Assembly: GCA_017613375.1 (NCBI GenBank)
Contig: JAGADZ010000053.1
Coordinates: forward strand, 1-49,654
Direction: 5' to 3'
Source of the DNA: Bacteroidales bacterium
Lineage (GTDB): Bacteria > Bacteroidota > Bacteroidia > Bacteroidales > P3
DNA: 49,654 nucleotides
Under the pieces are notes generated by a model that saw nothing but the letters and a program-made list of their open reading frames with translations, did no database searches and was not told where the DNA came from. Below are positions 16,966 through 25,658 of the stretch, piece by piece. Position 1 is the first letter of the stretch, and each line of letters begins with the position of its first letter. The position numbers and the translations under genes are program-made.

Positions 16966-18525
16966 ATGGCATTTGAAGAAAAAATAAAAGAACTTCTTGA
17001 TAAAAGAAGTGAAGCCAAAATGGGCGGTGGCCAAAAACGTATTGAAAAACAACACGAACAAGGCAAGTTGACTGCCCGCGAACGTATCGCTCTACTCCTT
17101 GATGAAGGCTCTTTCGAGGAATTTGACATGTTCGTCACTCATCGTTGTACAAATTTTGACATGCAGAAACAGTCGTTTCTCGGCGATGGCGTTGTGACTG
17201 GTTACGGTACAATTGACGGCCGTCAGGTATACGTCTTTGCTCAGGACTTTACTGTCTTCGCAGGCTCTCTCTCCGAGACCATGTCTCTGAAGATTTGCAA
17301 GGTTATGGACCAGGCTATGAAAGTCGGTGCACCTGTCATAGGTCTCAATGACTCTGGCGGAGCCCGAATCCAGGAGGGATGCAATTCTTTGGCAGGATAT
17401 GCCGAGATTTTTGAACGCAATATTCTCGCCTCTGGTGTTGTCCCTCAGATTTCTGCTATTTTTGGCCCTTGTGCCGGAGGTGCAGTTTATTCTCCTGCTC
17501 TTACCGACTTTATCCTGATGTCAAAGGAGAACAGCTATATGTTCCTCACAGGCCCCAAGGTGGTCAAGACTGTTACAGGTGAGGATGTCACTACTGACAA
17601 ACTCGGTGGCGCTATGGTTCATGCAACCAAGTCTGGCGTCGCTCATTTCGTCGGAGAGACCGAAGAGGCCACTCTCCAGTTGATTCGCGATATCATCAGC
17701 TACATCCCGTCAAATAATTTCGAAGAGGCTCCGTATGTTCCTACAGAGGATCCTATCGACAGACTGGAAGACAGCCTCAATACTATTATTCCTGAGAACC
17801 CCAATCAGGCTTACGATGTCAAGGATGTTATCCACGCAATCGTTGATGATGGCAAATTCTTGGAAGTACATGACAAGTTTGCACCCAATCTTGTTGTAGG
17901 TTTCGCTCGTTTCGGAGGCGTATCTGTAGGTGTCGTCGCAAATCAGCCCAAGGCTATGGCAGGTGTTCTTGACTGCAACAGTAGCCGTAAGGGTGCACGC
18001 TTCGTGCGTTTCTGCGACGCATTCAATATCCCACTGGTGACTCTTGTTGACGTACCGGGATTCCTCCCTGGAACAGGTCAGGAATATGCTGGCGTTATTG
18101 CCCATGGCGCTAAATTCCTTTTCGCCTACGGAGAGGCTACGGTGCCTAAGGTTACTGTCACTCTGCGTAAATCTTACGGTGGTGCGCATATCGTTATGTC
18201 ATGCAAACAACTCCGCAGTGATATTAATTATGCTTGGCCGACGGCTCAGATTGCAGTTATGGGTGCCAGCGGTGCTACCGAGGTGCTTCAGGGACGTGCC
18301 CTCAAGGAAATCACTGATCCCGAAGAGAAAGCCAAGTTTATGGCCGAGAAAGAAAAAGAATATAACGATCAATTCGCCAACCCATACAACGCTGCCAAGT
18401 ACGGCTACATTGACGATGTTATCGAACCTCGTAACACACGTTTCCGTGTTATCCGTGCATTGCAGGCTCTCGCGACAAAGAAGGATTCGTTGCCGATGAA
18501 GAAACACTGTAACATTCCTCTCTAA
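16966..18525 (+). CDS. mmdA: Methylmalonyl-CoA decarboxylase alpha subunit (carboxyltransferase)
   Basis: 519 residues from ATG 16966 (an in-frame TTG at 16933 gives an unconvincing extension). The protein belongs to the acyl-CoA carboxyltransferase family shared with propionyl-CoA carboxylase beta. It carries two crotonase-like domains with [52 protein letters not shown] and [14 protein letters not shown]. It moves CO2 from methylmalonyl-CoA to biotin on the carrier subunit. The neighbouring gamma, biotin carrier and beta subunits make the decarboxylase role much more likely than an ATP-dependent carboxylase. Confidence 0.93.
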   Translation: MAFEEKIKELLDKRSEAKMGGGQKRIEKQHEQGKLTARERIALLLDEGSFEEFDMFVTHRCTNFDMQKQSFLGDGVVTGYGTIDGRQVYVFAQDFTVFAGSLSETMSLKICKVMDQAMKVGAPVIGLNDSGGARIQEGCNSLAGYAEIFERNILASGVVPQISAIFGPCAGGAVYSPALTDFILMSKENSYMFLTGPKVVKTVTGEDVTTDKLGGAMVHATKSGVAHFVGETEEATLQLIRDIISYIPSNNFEEAPYVPTEDPIDRLEDSLNTIIPENPNQAYDVKDVIHAIVDDGKFLEVHDKFAPNLVVGFARFGGVSVGVVANQPKAMAGVLDCNSSRKGARFVRFCDAFNIPLVTLVDVPGFLPGTGQEYAGVIAHGAKFLFAYGEATVPKVTVTLRKSYGGAHIVMSCKQLRSDINYAWPTAQIAVMGASGATEVLQGRALKEITDPEEKAKFMAEKEKEYNDQFANPYNAAKYGYIDDVIEPRNTRFRVIRALQALATKKDSLPMKKHCNIPL

Positions 18526-18539
18526 AAAGGTTGTCGAAA

Positions 18540-18562
18540 CAGATACCCCTGACAGGTGTCTG
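18540..18562 (+). other. Small hairpin between mmdA and the Cys-rich gene
   Basis: CAGATACC (18540-18547) and GGTGTCTG (18555-18562) form an 8-bp stem with a G-T pair and a 7-nt loop. No T run follows. It could be an mRNA processing or stability element that sets subunit ratios. Confidence 0.45.
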
Positions 18563-18616
18563 GAAAAACAAATAATTATAAATTAACAGTCCTGAAGGAC
18601 AAAAATCAAACAAACA

Positions 18617-18979
18617 ATGAAAAAAGCTTTATTTACAGGATTCCTTGGAATCGTTTTCGCATTTGCTATGGTGGCCTGCAACGGTAACACCACAGAAAAC
18701 GACACTACTGGCGACACCAATGTTGTACCCGCTCAGCAGGACGAACATTGCATGCATCATTGCCAGGCTACTTGCCCCGACAGTGCTTGCCTCGCTGCCA
18801 ATTGCGAAAACTGCACCTGCCCTGACTCCGCTGCTTGCCATCAGAAACCAGGCTGCAAAGGTCACGAAGGTTGCCATCATGATGGTCAAGGTTGCAAAGG
18901 CCATGGTGAAGGTTGCCAAGGTCATGGTGAAGGCTGTCACCACGACGGCGCTTGCCAGAAAGAATGCGAAAGAAAATAA
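18617..18979 (+). CDS. Cys/His-rich lipoprotein within the decarboxylase operon
   Basis: 120 residues with a lipobox (AFAMVAC, C21). After an acidic Thr/Asn linker, residues 45-118 hold 15 more cysteines and 11 histidines. The first half has close cysteines (CMHHC, CPDSAC, CENCTC); the second half is an imperfect 7-residue repeat of the type GCKGHGE, with GCHHDGQ variants, encoded by 21-bp DNA repeats at about 18851-18955. This density suggests metal binding (Zn, Cu, Ni or similar) or extracytoplasmic redox chemistry; neither is shown by a known family. It sits between mmdA and the gamma subunit gene in the same direction, where I know of no standard subunit. Confidence 0.8.
   Translation: MKKALFTGFLGIVFAFAMVACNGNTTENDTTGDTNVVPAQQDEHCMHHCQATCPDSACLAANCENCTCPDSAACHQKPGCKGHEGCHHDGQGCKGHGEGCQGHGEGCHHDGACQKECERK
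18851..18955 (+). repeat. 21-bp coding repeats in the Cys/His-rich gene
   Basis: Five imperfect units of about 21 bp built on GGTTGCAAAGGCCATGGTGA, encoding GCKGHGE-like heptads. They probably grew by tandem duplication. Confidence 0.7.
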
Positions 18980-18988
18980 TCTTGTCGC

Positions 18989-19071
18989 ATCAATGAATTC
19001 GGAGTGCGGATGCCGTATCATTACGGCATCCCATACACCGAAACGGCTTTATTAATTAATTCCGAATTGAT
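18989..19071 (+). promoter_or_regulatory. Nested hairpin covering the start region of the gamma gene
   Basis: The inner stem GGATGCCGTA (19008-19017) and TACGGCATCC (19022-19031) is perfect with a 4-nt loop. An outer stem pairs ATCAAT plus TCGGA (18989-19003, with a 4-nt bulge) to TCCGAATTGAT (19061-19071). The right outer arm ends 6 nt before the ATG at 19078, so the fold would hide the ribosome-binding region. Confidence 0.5.
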
Positions 19072-19077
19072 CGTAAT

Positions 19078-20061
19078 ATGAAAATAATTAAGAAATTATT
19101 GACAACAGGCCTCTTTGTTATGGCTCTCGGCACCACTCCTTTGTGGGCACAGCTTGATAACCAGAGTGCCTCGGAAGATTCACTTACCCACTTCGAATAC
19201 AATAATCAAAAAGAGGAACGGGTTCTTGATGAGAGACACTTCATCTCTTATAGATTCGGCTGTGTGGGTGACAACGGCCCCCTTGTGGTTATTGATAGTA
19301 CTGATAATGCTGTAGATATCATCTTCCTGAATGAAAACAGCACATGTGACACTACTATCAGATTCATCGCCGATGAACCACACGGCCGCCACGATCTCGC
19401 TAATATCCTCCGCCCAAAAAGTGTGGCATTCTATGAGGAATATGTGATTTTTGTGGCTTCCTCAAAGAAAGACTCTTCTTATCTTGCCGTTATTGATTTT
19501 GACGGAAATTTAGTCAATCGCGTTGATTTTGGATGCTGTGCACAGGCTTTCGAGATTTACCGTGACAAAATTATCGTTGCAGGTCGCAACCAGCTTGGCT
19601 ATGACTATATTTTCCTGAGTCTCGCCAATGGAGTGGAGGGTCTGTCTACAGACTCTACGATGTGCTCCCGTATACATTACCATATCCCGAAACAGGCTGA
19701 CCGTATTCGCGAGTCTGACCCTGTTGGTATTGGTCTTACCGTGGTTGCTGTATCTGTAGTGTTCCTTGCATTGCTATGCATCTCGCTTATCCTCAAGGGA
19801 TATGGAAAACTTATCATGAAGACTCAGGACCGCAAGGCAAGCAAGTCTATGTCTAACAAGGACGCTGTGGCTGCTGTTCCTTCGGCTTCGGAGACTTCCG
19901 GCGAGATTTATGCGGCTATTGCAACGGCTATCTACCTTTACGATGAAGAAATGCATGACGAGGAAAATACAGTCATCACTATTCAGAAGGTGGAACGTGC
20001 ATGGACTCCCTGGAACGCTAAATATTATAATATGAATCATTATTTTAATAATAAGAGATAA
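19078..20061 (+). CDS. OadG-like gamma/delta subunit with a large N-terminal secreted domain
   Basis: 327 residues. A signal peptide (LLTTGLFVMALGTTPLWAQ) is followed by an extracytoplasmic domain of about 190 residues with short strands (SYLAVIDFDGNLVNRVDFGC) suggesting a propeller-like fold. Then comes the one OadG membrane helix (DPVGIGLTVVAVSVVFLALLC, about residues 215-240) and the family C-terminus GEIYAAIATAIYLY...WTPWNAKYYNMN. OadG-type subunits hold the sodium-pumping decarboxylase together and are usually about 80-120 residues in Proteobacteria. Long forms occur in Bacteroidales as far as I recall. Role of the N-terminal domain unknown. Confidence 0.85.
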   Translation: MKIIKKLLTTGLFVMALGTTPLWAQLDNQSASEDSLTHFEYNNQKEERVLDERHFISYRFGCVGDNGPLVVIDSTDNAVDIIFLNENSTCDTTIRFIADEPHGRHDLANILRPKSVAFYEEYVIFVASSKKDSSYLAVIDFDGNLVNRVDFGCCAQAFEIYRDKIIVAGRNQLGYDYIFLSLANGVEGLSTDSTMCSRIHYHIPKQADRIRESDPVGIGLTVVAVSVVFLALLCISLILKGYGKLIMKTQDRKASKSMSNKDAVAAVPSASETSGEIYAAIATAIYLYDEEMHDEENTVITIQKVERAWTPWNAKYYNMNHYFNNKR

Positions 20062-20113
20062 TAAAACGGAAGTATAATAAAACACGTTTTGTCTCATTCA
20101 AAAATAATATAAG

Positions 20114-20542
20114 ATGAAAAATTTCAAATTCAAAATAAACGGCACAGAGTATTCTGTCGATATCAACGAGGTGGAAGGCCAGGAGATTTCATTGGATGTG
20201 AACGGCACTCCGTATAAAGTCACCGTCGACAAAGAATTAAAACAGAAACAAGTTGTTATGACAACACGCACTGCTCCACGTGTCACAGCGGCACCGAGTG
20301 GTAATGTCCAACCTGCATCAGCATCTGCAGGAACCAAGATAACCACACCGCTTCCAGGAACAATCCTCGATGTGTTCGTCAATGTCGGCGATACCGTTAA
20401 GGCTGGACAGACAGTGGTTCTCCTTGAGGCAATGAAGATGGAGAACAACATTGATTCTGATGTCGACGGTACCGTCAAGGAGGTTAAGGTTCGCAAGGGT
20501 GATTCTGTCCTTGAAGGCGACGTAATGGTAGTTATTGGATAG
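20114..20542 (+). CDS. mmdC: Biotin carboxyl carrier subunit of the decarboxylase
   Basis: 142 residues: an N-terminal part (KFKINGTEYSVDINEVEG), a flexible Ala/Pro/Thr linker (about 50-75) and a C-terminal biotinyl domain with the biotinylation site EAMKMEN, Lys108. The biotin arm carries CO2 from the alpha subunit to the membrane beta subunit. It follows the gamma gene by 52 bp and precedes the beta subunit by 81 bp, the usual order in these operons. Confidence 0.94.
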   Translation: MKNFKFKINGTEYSVDINEVEGQEISLDVNGTPYKVTVDKELKQKQVVMTTRTAPRVTAAPSGNVQPASASAGTKITTPLPGTILDVFVNVGDTVKAGQTVVLLEAMKMENNIDSDVDGTVKEVKVRKGDSVLEGDVMVVIG

Positions 20543-20623
20543 TTGAAAGCTTTTAGGCATGTCTGACAAAGACAAGGTGCCAATGAACTTTTATACTTTA
20601 TAACAATTAAAACTTAATAATCA

Positions 20624-21793
20624 ATGAATATTTTAGCTTCAGGTGGCTTCATGGAATTCATGTCGACGCAGCTTGTACAATTCCTTCATTATACAGGCTT
20701 CGCCAATGTGGAGATAGGCCACATAATAATGATTTTAATTGGTTTGATATTCATTTTCCTGGGTATCAAAAAGGAGTTCGAACCGCTGCTGCTTGTCCCT
20801 ATCGGATTCGGTATGATTGTCGGCAATATTCCTTTCTATCCCGGATTGAAAATTGGTATCTACGAAGACGGTTCTGTGCTTCATATCCTTTATCACGGTG
20901 TCCAGAACGGATGGTATCCGCCACTGATTTTCCTCGGTATCGGTGCAATGACCGACTTCTCGGCTATGTTGTCAAATCCTAAGTTGATGCTTATTGGTGC
21001 TGCTGCCCAGGTGGGTATTTTTGCAGCATATATGGGCGCTCTTGCTCTGGGGTTTGCTCCTAACGAAGCTGGTGCTATCGGTATCATTGGTGGTGCTGAC
21101 GGACCTACGGCAATATTCCTGTCGTCGCAGTTGGCTCCCGACTTGATGGGTGCAATAGCGGTGTCTGCATATTCATACATGGCTCTTGTTCCTGTGATTC
21201 AGCCTCCTATTATGCGATTGCTGACCAATAAACAGGAACGGACCATTCGTATGCGTCCTCCGCGTCAGGTTACCAAACTGGAGAAGATCTCCTTCCCGAT
21301 ACTTGGTCTCATTTTCTGTGCTTTCATTGTTCCTTCGGGCTTGCCGTTGCTCGGTATGCTCTTCTTTGGAAACCTTTTGAAAGAGTGCGGCGTGACAAAA
21401 CGTCTGTCGGAAGTTGCTTCTAATGCCATTGTCAATATTTGTACATTGCTTATCGGTATCACAGTGGGTGCTTCTACTCAGGCTACTACTTTCCTCACAG
21501 GCCGCTCTGTCCTTATCTTCGCTTTGGGTGCTGGTTCATTCATCGTAGCAACAACTTTTGGCGTTTTGTTTGTCAAGTTTATGAACATGTTCCTGAAAGA
21601 GGGTAACAAGATTAATCCTCTTATCGGTAACTCGGGTGTGTCGGCAGTGCCTGATGCAGCACGTGTATCCAACAACGTTGGTCTTGAATATGATAAGACT
21701 AACTATCTGTTGCAACACGCAATGGGTCCCAATGTAGCAGGTGTGGTAGGCTCTGCTGTCGCTGCAGGTATTTTGCTTGCATTCTTGCACTAA
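20624..21793 (+). CDS. mmdB: Sodium-pumping methylmalonyl-CoA decarboxylase beta subunit (OadB-like)
   Basis: 389 residues, about nine or more transmembrane helices. The central motif GGADGPTAIFLSSQLAPDL contains the Asp thought to take part in Na+ and proton handling in OadB, and MALVPVIQPPIMRLLT and NVAGVVGSAVAAG are also conserved. It decarboxylates carboxybiotin and exports Na+ across the inner membrane, storing decarboxylation energy as a sodium gradient. Confidence 0.94.
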   Translation: MNILASGGFMEFMSTQLVQFLHYTGFANVEIGHIIMILIGLIFIFLGIKKEFEPLLLVPIGFGMIVGNIPFYPGLKIGIYEDGSVLHILYHGVQNGWYPPLIFLGIGAMTDFSAMLSNPKLMLIGAAAQVGIFAAYMGALALGFAPNEAGAIGIIGGADGPTAIFLSSQLAPDLMGAIAVSAYSYMALVPVIQPPIMRLLTNKQERTIRMRPPRQVTKLEKISFPILGLIFCAFIVPSGLPLLGMLFFGNLLKECGVTKRLSEVASNAIVNICTLLIGITVGASTQATTFLTGRSVLIFALGAGSFIVATTFGVLFVKFMNMFLKEGNKINPLIGNSGVSAVPDAARVSNNVGLEYDKTNYLLQHAMGPNVAGVVGSAVAAGILLAFLH

Positions 21794-21835
21794 ATGTTCA
21801 GTATAATAATATTATAATAAAAACAACTCAATATT

Positions 21836-23908
21836 ATGATAGCAAAAGAATTACTTAACCCGAGAAGCATTGTTATCTGCGGTGCTTCCTCGGATGTACA
21901 TAAACCTGGCGGAAAAGCACTGAAAAACTTGCTTGAGAGTAATTTCAAGGGAGACGTCTATGCCGTCAATCCAAAAGAGTCTGAAGTTCAGGGAATCAAA
22001 TGCTACGCCAAGGTCGACGACCTTCCTCAGGTGGATTGTGCAATCCTTTGCATCGCTGCCAAGTTCTGCGCTCAGACGGTCGATGTATTGACTCAGCAAA
22101 AGGGTACAAAGGGCTTCATCATTGTTTCCGCAGGCTTCTCAGAAGAGAACGCCGAGGGTGCAGCCATCGAGAAACATATTGTTGACAGTATCAATGCTGT
22201 TGGAGGTTCTTTGATAGGTCCTAACTGTACAGGTTTTCTGAACACCAATTATAGCGGATGCTTCGATACCCCGATTCCAAAACTGGATCCTCACGGTGTC
22301 GATTTTATCACCGGTAGTGGTGCCACGGCTGTTTTTATAAAAGAATATGGTATTAGCAATGGTTTGACGTTCAATAGCGTATGGGCTGTTGGAAACTCTG
22401 CGCAACTTGGTATCGAGGATGTCCTTGAACACCTTGATGAGACATTCGACCCAGAGAAGTCCAGCCGTGTCATCATGCTCTACATGGAGAAGATTGGCGA
22501 CCCGCAGCGTCTGCTCAAGCACAGCCGTTCCCTTATCAACAAGGGTTGTCATATCGCAGCCATCAAGAGTGGTGGCTCTGCAGCTGGCAGCCGTGCCGCA
22601 TCCAGCCACACAGGAGCCCTTGCTACCAACGATGCAGCTGTCGATGCACTGTTCCAAAAAGCTGGTATTGTGCGTTGCCAGAACCGTCAAGAACTTACCA
22701 CAGTATGTGCGGTTTTCATGCACCCCGAAATCAAGGGCAAACGCTGTGCAGTTATTACCCACGCTGGCGGCCCTGCCGTTATGCTTACCGATGTTCTCAG
22801 TAATGGCGGCATTGAGGTTCCTTCTCTGAAGGAGCATCCCAAAGCCCCGGAACTGCTGTCCAAACTTTTCGGAGGGTCTTCAGTGGGCAACCCCATCGAT
22901 TTCCTTGCTACGGGCACGGCAGAGCAGCTGGGCTATATTATCGATGCAGTGGAGAACGACTTTGACGAGATAGATTTCTCAGTTGTCATCTTCGGTTCGC
23001 CTGGATTGTTCAGCAACAAGGAGGTATACGACCTGCTTGACGAGAAGATGAAGACTTGCAAGAAACCGATATTCCCAGTTTTGCCTTCAATCATCAATGT
23101 CAAGAAAGAAATCGAGGACTTCATTGCAAAAGGACGTATCAATTTCCCGGAGGAATGTGTACTTGGAAACGCACTCGTCAAGGTGTACAATACTCCCAAG
23201 CCTCAGCCCGAACATGTGGAGACTCCGCAAATCGATGTGGCTCGTATCCGCAAGACCGTGGAACGTTGCAAGGATGGCTATATGGAGATTGCAGACTATA
23301 ACGAGTTACTCGATGCTGCTGGCATCAGCCGCAAGAAATCAGTCGAGGTGTCCAAGAAAGAGGATGCCCTTGCTTTCGCAAAAGAGGTTGGTTGTTCAAA
23401 GGATGTTCCTCTTGTGATGAAGGTTGTAGGTCCTCTGCATAAGAGCGACGTCGGTGGCGTGACACTCGGTGTCAAAGACCTCGATACTGTAGCAAAGGAA
23501 TTCGACCGTCTGATTGTCATTCCGGAGACTTACGCTGTAGAGATGTATCCTATGCTTGACGGTACCGATGTTTATATCGGTGCAATCCGCGACCCGAAAT
23601 TTGGTCATCAGATTTTCTTCGGATTAGGTGGTATCTTTATTGAGGTTCTCAAGGATGTCCAGAGTGCTTTGGCACCTATCACTGCCGCAGAGGCCAAAGA
23701 GATGCTCAAACAACTCAAGGGTTACAAGATCCTCGAAGGTGTTCGTGGCCAGGAAGGCGTGAATATCGACCTCTATGCTGAACAGGTGGCTCGCGTGAGT
23801 GCTCTCGTTCAGGCCGCTCCTGAGATTGCAGAAATGGACCTCAATCCTCTGCTCGGCAATCCGCGTTATGTGACGGCTGTCGACGCTCGTATCCGTCTTG
23901 AGAAATAA
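21836..23908 (+). CDS. ADP-forming acyl-CoA (acetyl-CoA) synthetase, fused alpha-beta
   Basis: 690 residues. Residues 1-450 are the CoA-binding and succinyl-CoA-ligase-like alpha part: LNPRSIVICGASSDVHKPGG and the phosphorylated histidine H258 in ASSHTGALAT. Residues about 480-690 are the ATP-grasp beta part, with VMKVVGPLHKSDVGGV and EMDLNPLLG. The enzyme converts acyl-CoA, ADP and Pi to acid, ATP and CoA. Acetyl-CoA is the usual substrate; propionyl-CoA is plausible here because it directly follows the decarboxylase beta gene (42-bp gap). Substrate choice cannot be read from sequence. Confidence 0.88.
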   Translation: MIAKELLNPRSIVICGASSDVHKPGGKALKNLLESNFKGDVYAVNPKESEVQGIKCYAKVDDLPQVDCAILCIAAKFCAQTVDVLTQQKGTKGFIIVSAGFSEENAEGAAIEKHIVDSINAVGGSLIGPNCTGFLNTNYSGCFDTPIPKLDPHGVDFITGSGATAVFIKEYGISNGLTFNSVWAVGNSAQLGIEDVLEHLDETFDPEKSSRVIMLYMEKIGDPQRLLKHSRSLINKGCHIAAIKSGGSAAGSRAASSHTGALATNDAAVDALFQKAGIVRCQNRQELTTVCAVFMHPEIKGKRCAVITHAGGPAVMLTDVLSNGGIEVPSLKEHPKAPELLSKLFGGSSVGNPIDFLATGTAEQLGYIIDAVENDFDEIDFSVVIFGSPGLFSNKEVYDLLDEKMKTCKKPIFPVLPSIINVKKEIEDFIAKGRINFPEECVLGNALVKVYNTPKPQPEHVETPQIDVARIRKTVERCKDGYMEIADYNELLDAAGISRKKSVEVSKKEDALAFAKEVGCSKDVPLVMKVVGPLHKSDVGGVTLGVKDLDTVAKEFDRLIVIPETYAVEMYPMLDGTDVYIGAIRDPKFGHQIFFGLGGIFIEVLKDVQSALAPITAAEAKEMLKQLKGYKILEGVRGQEGVNIDLYAEQVARVSALVQAAPEIAEMDLNPLLGNPRYVTAVDARIRLEK

Positions 23909-23933
23909 GATTGATATAGATAATATGTTTATG

Positions 23934-23970
23934 CCAAACCCTCTGCATTGCAATAATGTGGAGGGTTGGG
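23934..23970 (+). terminator. Stem-loop after the acyl-CoA synthetase gene
   Basis: AACCCTCTGCATT pairs with AATGTGGAGGGTT (13 bp including G-T pairs), then GGGTTT. The T run is short, so it may be a weak terminator or an attenuator before galE. Confidence 0.5.
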
Positions 23971-23985
23971 TTTAAAAAGAGTTAT

Positions 23986-25005
23986 ATGAGTAAGATACTT
24001 GTTACCGGAGGTGCCGGTTATATTGGTTCCCATACTATCGTCGAATTGCAGCAAGCAGGCTACGATGTTGTTGTTATAGACAATTTGGACAATTCTTCAC
24101 GGGTGTCTCTTCAGCGTGTGGAGAAGATTACAGGCAAACCTGTCGTTTTTTACAAGGCTGATATCCGAGACAGGAATGCACTGAATGGAATCTTAGAAGA
24201 AAATCGTTGTGATGCCTGTATCCATTTTGCTGGACTTAAGGCAGTCGGAGAATCTGTGGAAAAACCGTGGGAGTATTATGAGAACAATATTGGTGGTACG
24301 CTTGTACTGCTTGATGTTATGCGACAACACGGCTGCAAGAATATTATTTTCAGCTCGTCAGCAACGGTATATGGTGACCCTGTCCAGATACCTATAACGG
24401 AGGAATGCCCAAAGGGACAATGCACTAATCCTTATGGATGGACAAAAAGTATGCTCGAACAGGTGATGATGGATATACAGAAGGCTGATCCGGAATGGAA
24501 TATTGTATTGCTAAGGTATTTTAACCCTATTGGTGCACATCCGAGTGGAACCATAGGTGAGAATCCAAACGGAATACCAAACAACCTTATGCCTTATGTA
24601 ACACAGGTCGCCATCGGTAAGAGAACGGAACTGGGCGTTTTCGGTAACGACTATGATACACCTGATGGTACAGGAGTGCGTGACTATATCCATGTTGTGG
24701 ATCTTGCAAAAGGCCATGTCAGTGCATTGCAGGCTATAGAGCGGAAATGCGGTTTGGCGATATACAATCTCGGTACAGGTCATGGTTATAGTGTCCTTGA
24801 GATAGTTAAAGCTTTTGAGAAGGTGAATGGTGTCAAAGTTCCATACAGTATCAAGCCGCGTCGTGCAGGCGATATCGCCACATGCTACAGCGACCCTGCG
24901 AAGGCTCTGCGAGAACTTGGTTGGAAAGCGCAGTATGGTATTGAGGAGATGTGTAGAGATAGTTGGAATTGGCAACGTAAGAACCCCAATGGATTTGAAG
25001 AATAA
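23986..25005 (+). CDS. galE: UDP-glucose 4-epimerase
   Basis: Interconverts UDP-glucose and UDP-galactose using bound NAD. 339 residues from ATG 23986; the upstream in-frame ATG at 23956 lies inside the hairpin and adds an unusual extension. It shows VTGGAGYIGSHTIVELQQAGY (Rossmann NAD site), FSSSATVYGDP with the catalytic Ser/Thr, and NPYGWTKSMLEQ with the YxxxK pair, then RYFNPIGAHPSG. Supplies UDP-galactose for polysaccharide or glycan synthesis. No galactose catabolic genes are nearby. Confidence 0.94.
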   Translation: MSKILVTGGAGYIGSHTIVELQQAGYDVVVIDNLDNSSRVSLQRVEKITGKPVVFYKADIRDRNALNGILEENRCDACIHFAGLKAVGESVEKPWEYYENNIGGTLVLLDVMRQHGCKNIIFSSSATVYGDPVQIPITEECPKGQCTNPYGWTKSMLEQVMMDIQKADPEWNIVLLRYFNPIGAHPSGTIGENPNGIPNNLMPYVTQVAIGKRTELGVFGNDYDTPDGTGVRDYIHVVDLAKGHVSALQAIERKCGLAIYNLGTGHGYSVLEIVKAFEKVNGVKVPYSIKPRRAGDIATCYSDPAKALRELGWKAQYGIEEMCRDSWNWQRKNPNGFEE

Positions 25006-25014
25006 AAGTTTTTT

Positions 25015-25497
25015 ATGATTATGAAAAGGTTAGTTCTCTTAGTTTTATTCTTGACATTTGCACTTGCTTCAGTGCAGGCACAGAAACAGTATTACAACGA
25101 AAAGGCAGATGCAATGGCCCAAATAAAGGCGGCTTCGGTGCTTGCCAAACAGAGTGGACGATATGTTTTGTGTCAGGTTGGAGGCAATTGGTGCCCTTGG
25201 TGTATCCGTTTTGCTGACTTCGCAACGACAGACAGCGTTATTGCTCCTATAATAGAGAAGAATTTCGTGTATGTCCATATCAATTATTCCAGGGAAAACA
25301 AGAATCCAGAGGCAATGCAGTACTTAGGGAACCCTGCCCGTTTTGGATTTCCTGTGTTCGTGGTGCTTGACGAAGAAGGTCGACCAATACATATCCAAGA
25401 GTCAGCTTCATTGGAGGAGGGGAAAGGATATAACCGTAAGAAAGTGGAACAGTTCCTGTTGCAATGGACAAAGCAGGCTGTTACGACACTGAAGTAA
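25015..25497 (+). CDS. Secreted thioredoxin-like protein
   Basis: 160 residues; a signal peptide (LVLLVLFLTFALASVQAQ) and a thioredoxin fold with the active-site motif NWCPWC, then FGFPVFVVLDEEGRP with the cis-proline FP. Family resemblance is to the thioredoxin_7/DUF255-like periplasmic reductases. It probably reduces disulfides or handles oxidative damage in the periplasm. A second in-frame ATG at 25021 (MKRLVLL) may be the true start. It follows galE by 9 bp and ends at a terminator. Confidence 0.82.
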   Translation: MIMKRLVLLVLFLTFALASVQAQKQYYNEKADAMAQIKAASVLAKQSGRYVLCQVGGNWCPWCIRFADFATTDSVIAPIIEKNFVYVHINYSRENKNPEAMQYLGNPARFGFPVFVVLDEEGRPIHIQESASLEEGKGYNRKKVEQFLLQWTKQAVTTLK

Positions 25498-25520
25498 AAA
25501 GCTTTCGGATTTTAATAAAA

Positions 25521-25551
25521 AAAAGAGAACATCACGTGTTCTCTTTTTTTT
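25521..25551 (+). terminator. Rho-independent terminator after the thioredoxin-like gene
   Basis: AAAAGAGAACA and TGTTCTCTTTTTTT with a 5-nt loop; the symmetrical A and T tracts would also work from the other side. Confidence 0.9.
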
Positions 25552-25564
25552 ATTATTAATTGTT

Positions 25565-25594
25565 TTGTCAATATGTGAAAAATTATTAATTTTG
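25565..25594 (+). promoter_or_regulatory. Bacteroidota-type promoter of the zinc-ribbon gene
   Basis: TTG at 25565-25567 (in GTTTTG) and TAATTTTG at 25587-25594, 19-bp spacer. The leader is about 58 nt. Confidence 0.7.
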
Positions 25595-25658
25595 CAATTG
25601 ATACAACATGACGGTTGTATCTGATGAAAAAATAAAACTAATTTAAAAATAATCAATT

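Noticed and set aside
18617-18979. Metallothionein
   Set aside because: Cys/His content is similar, but it has a lipoprotein signal and a different repeat, so the name would overstate what is seen.
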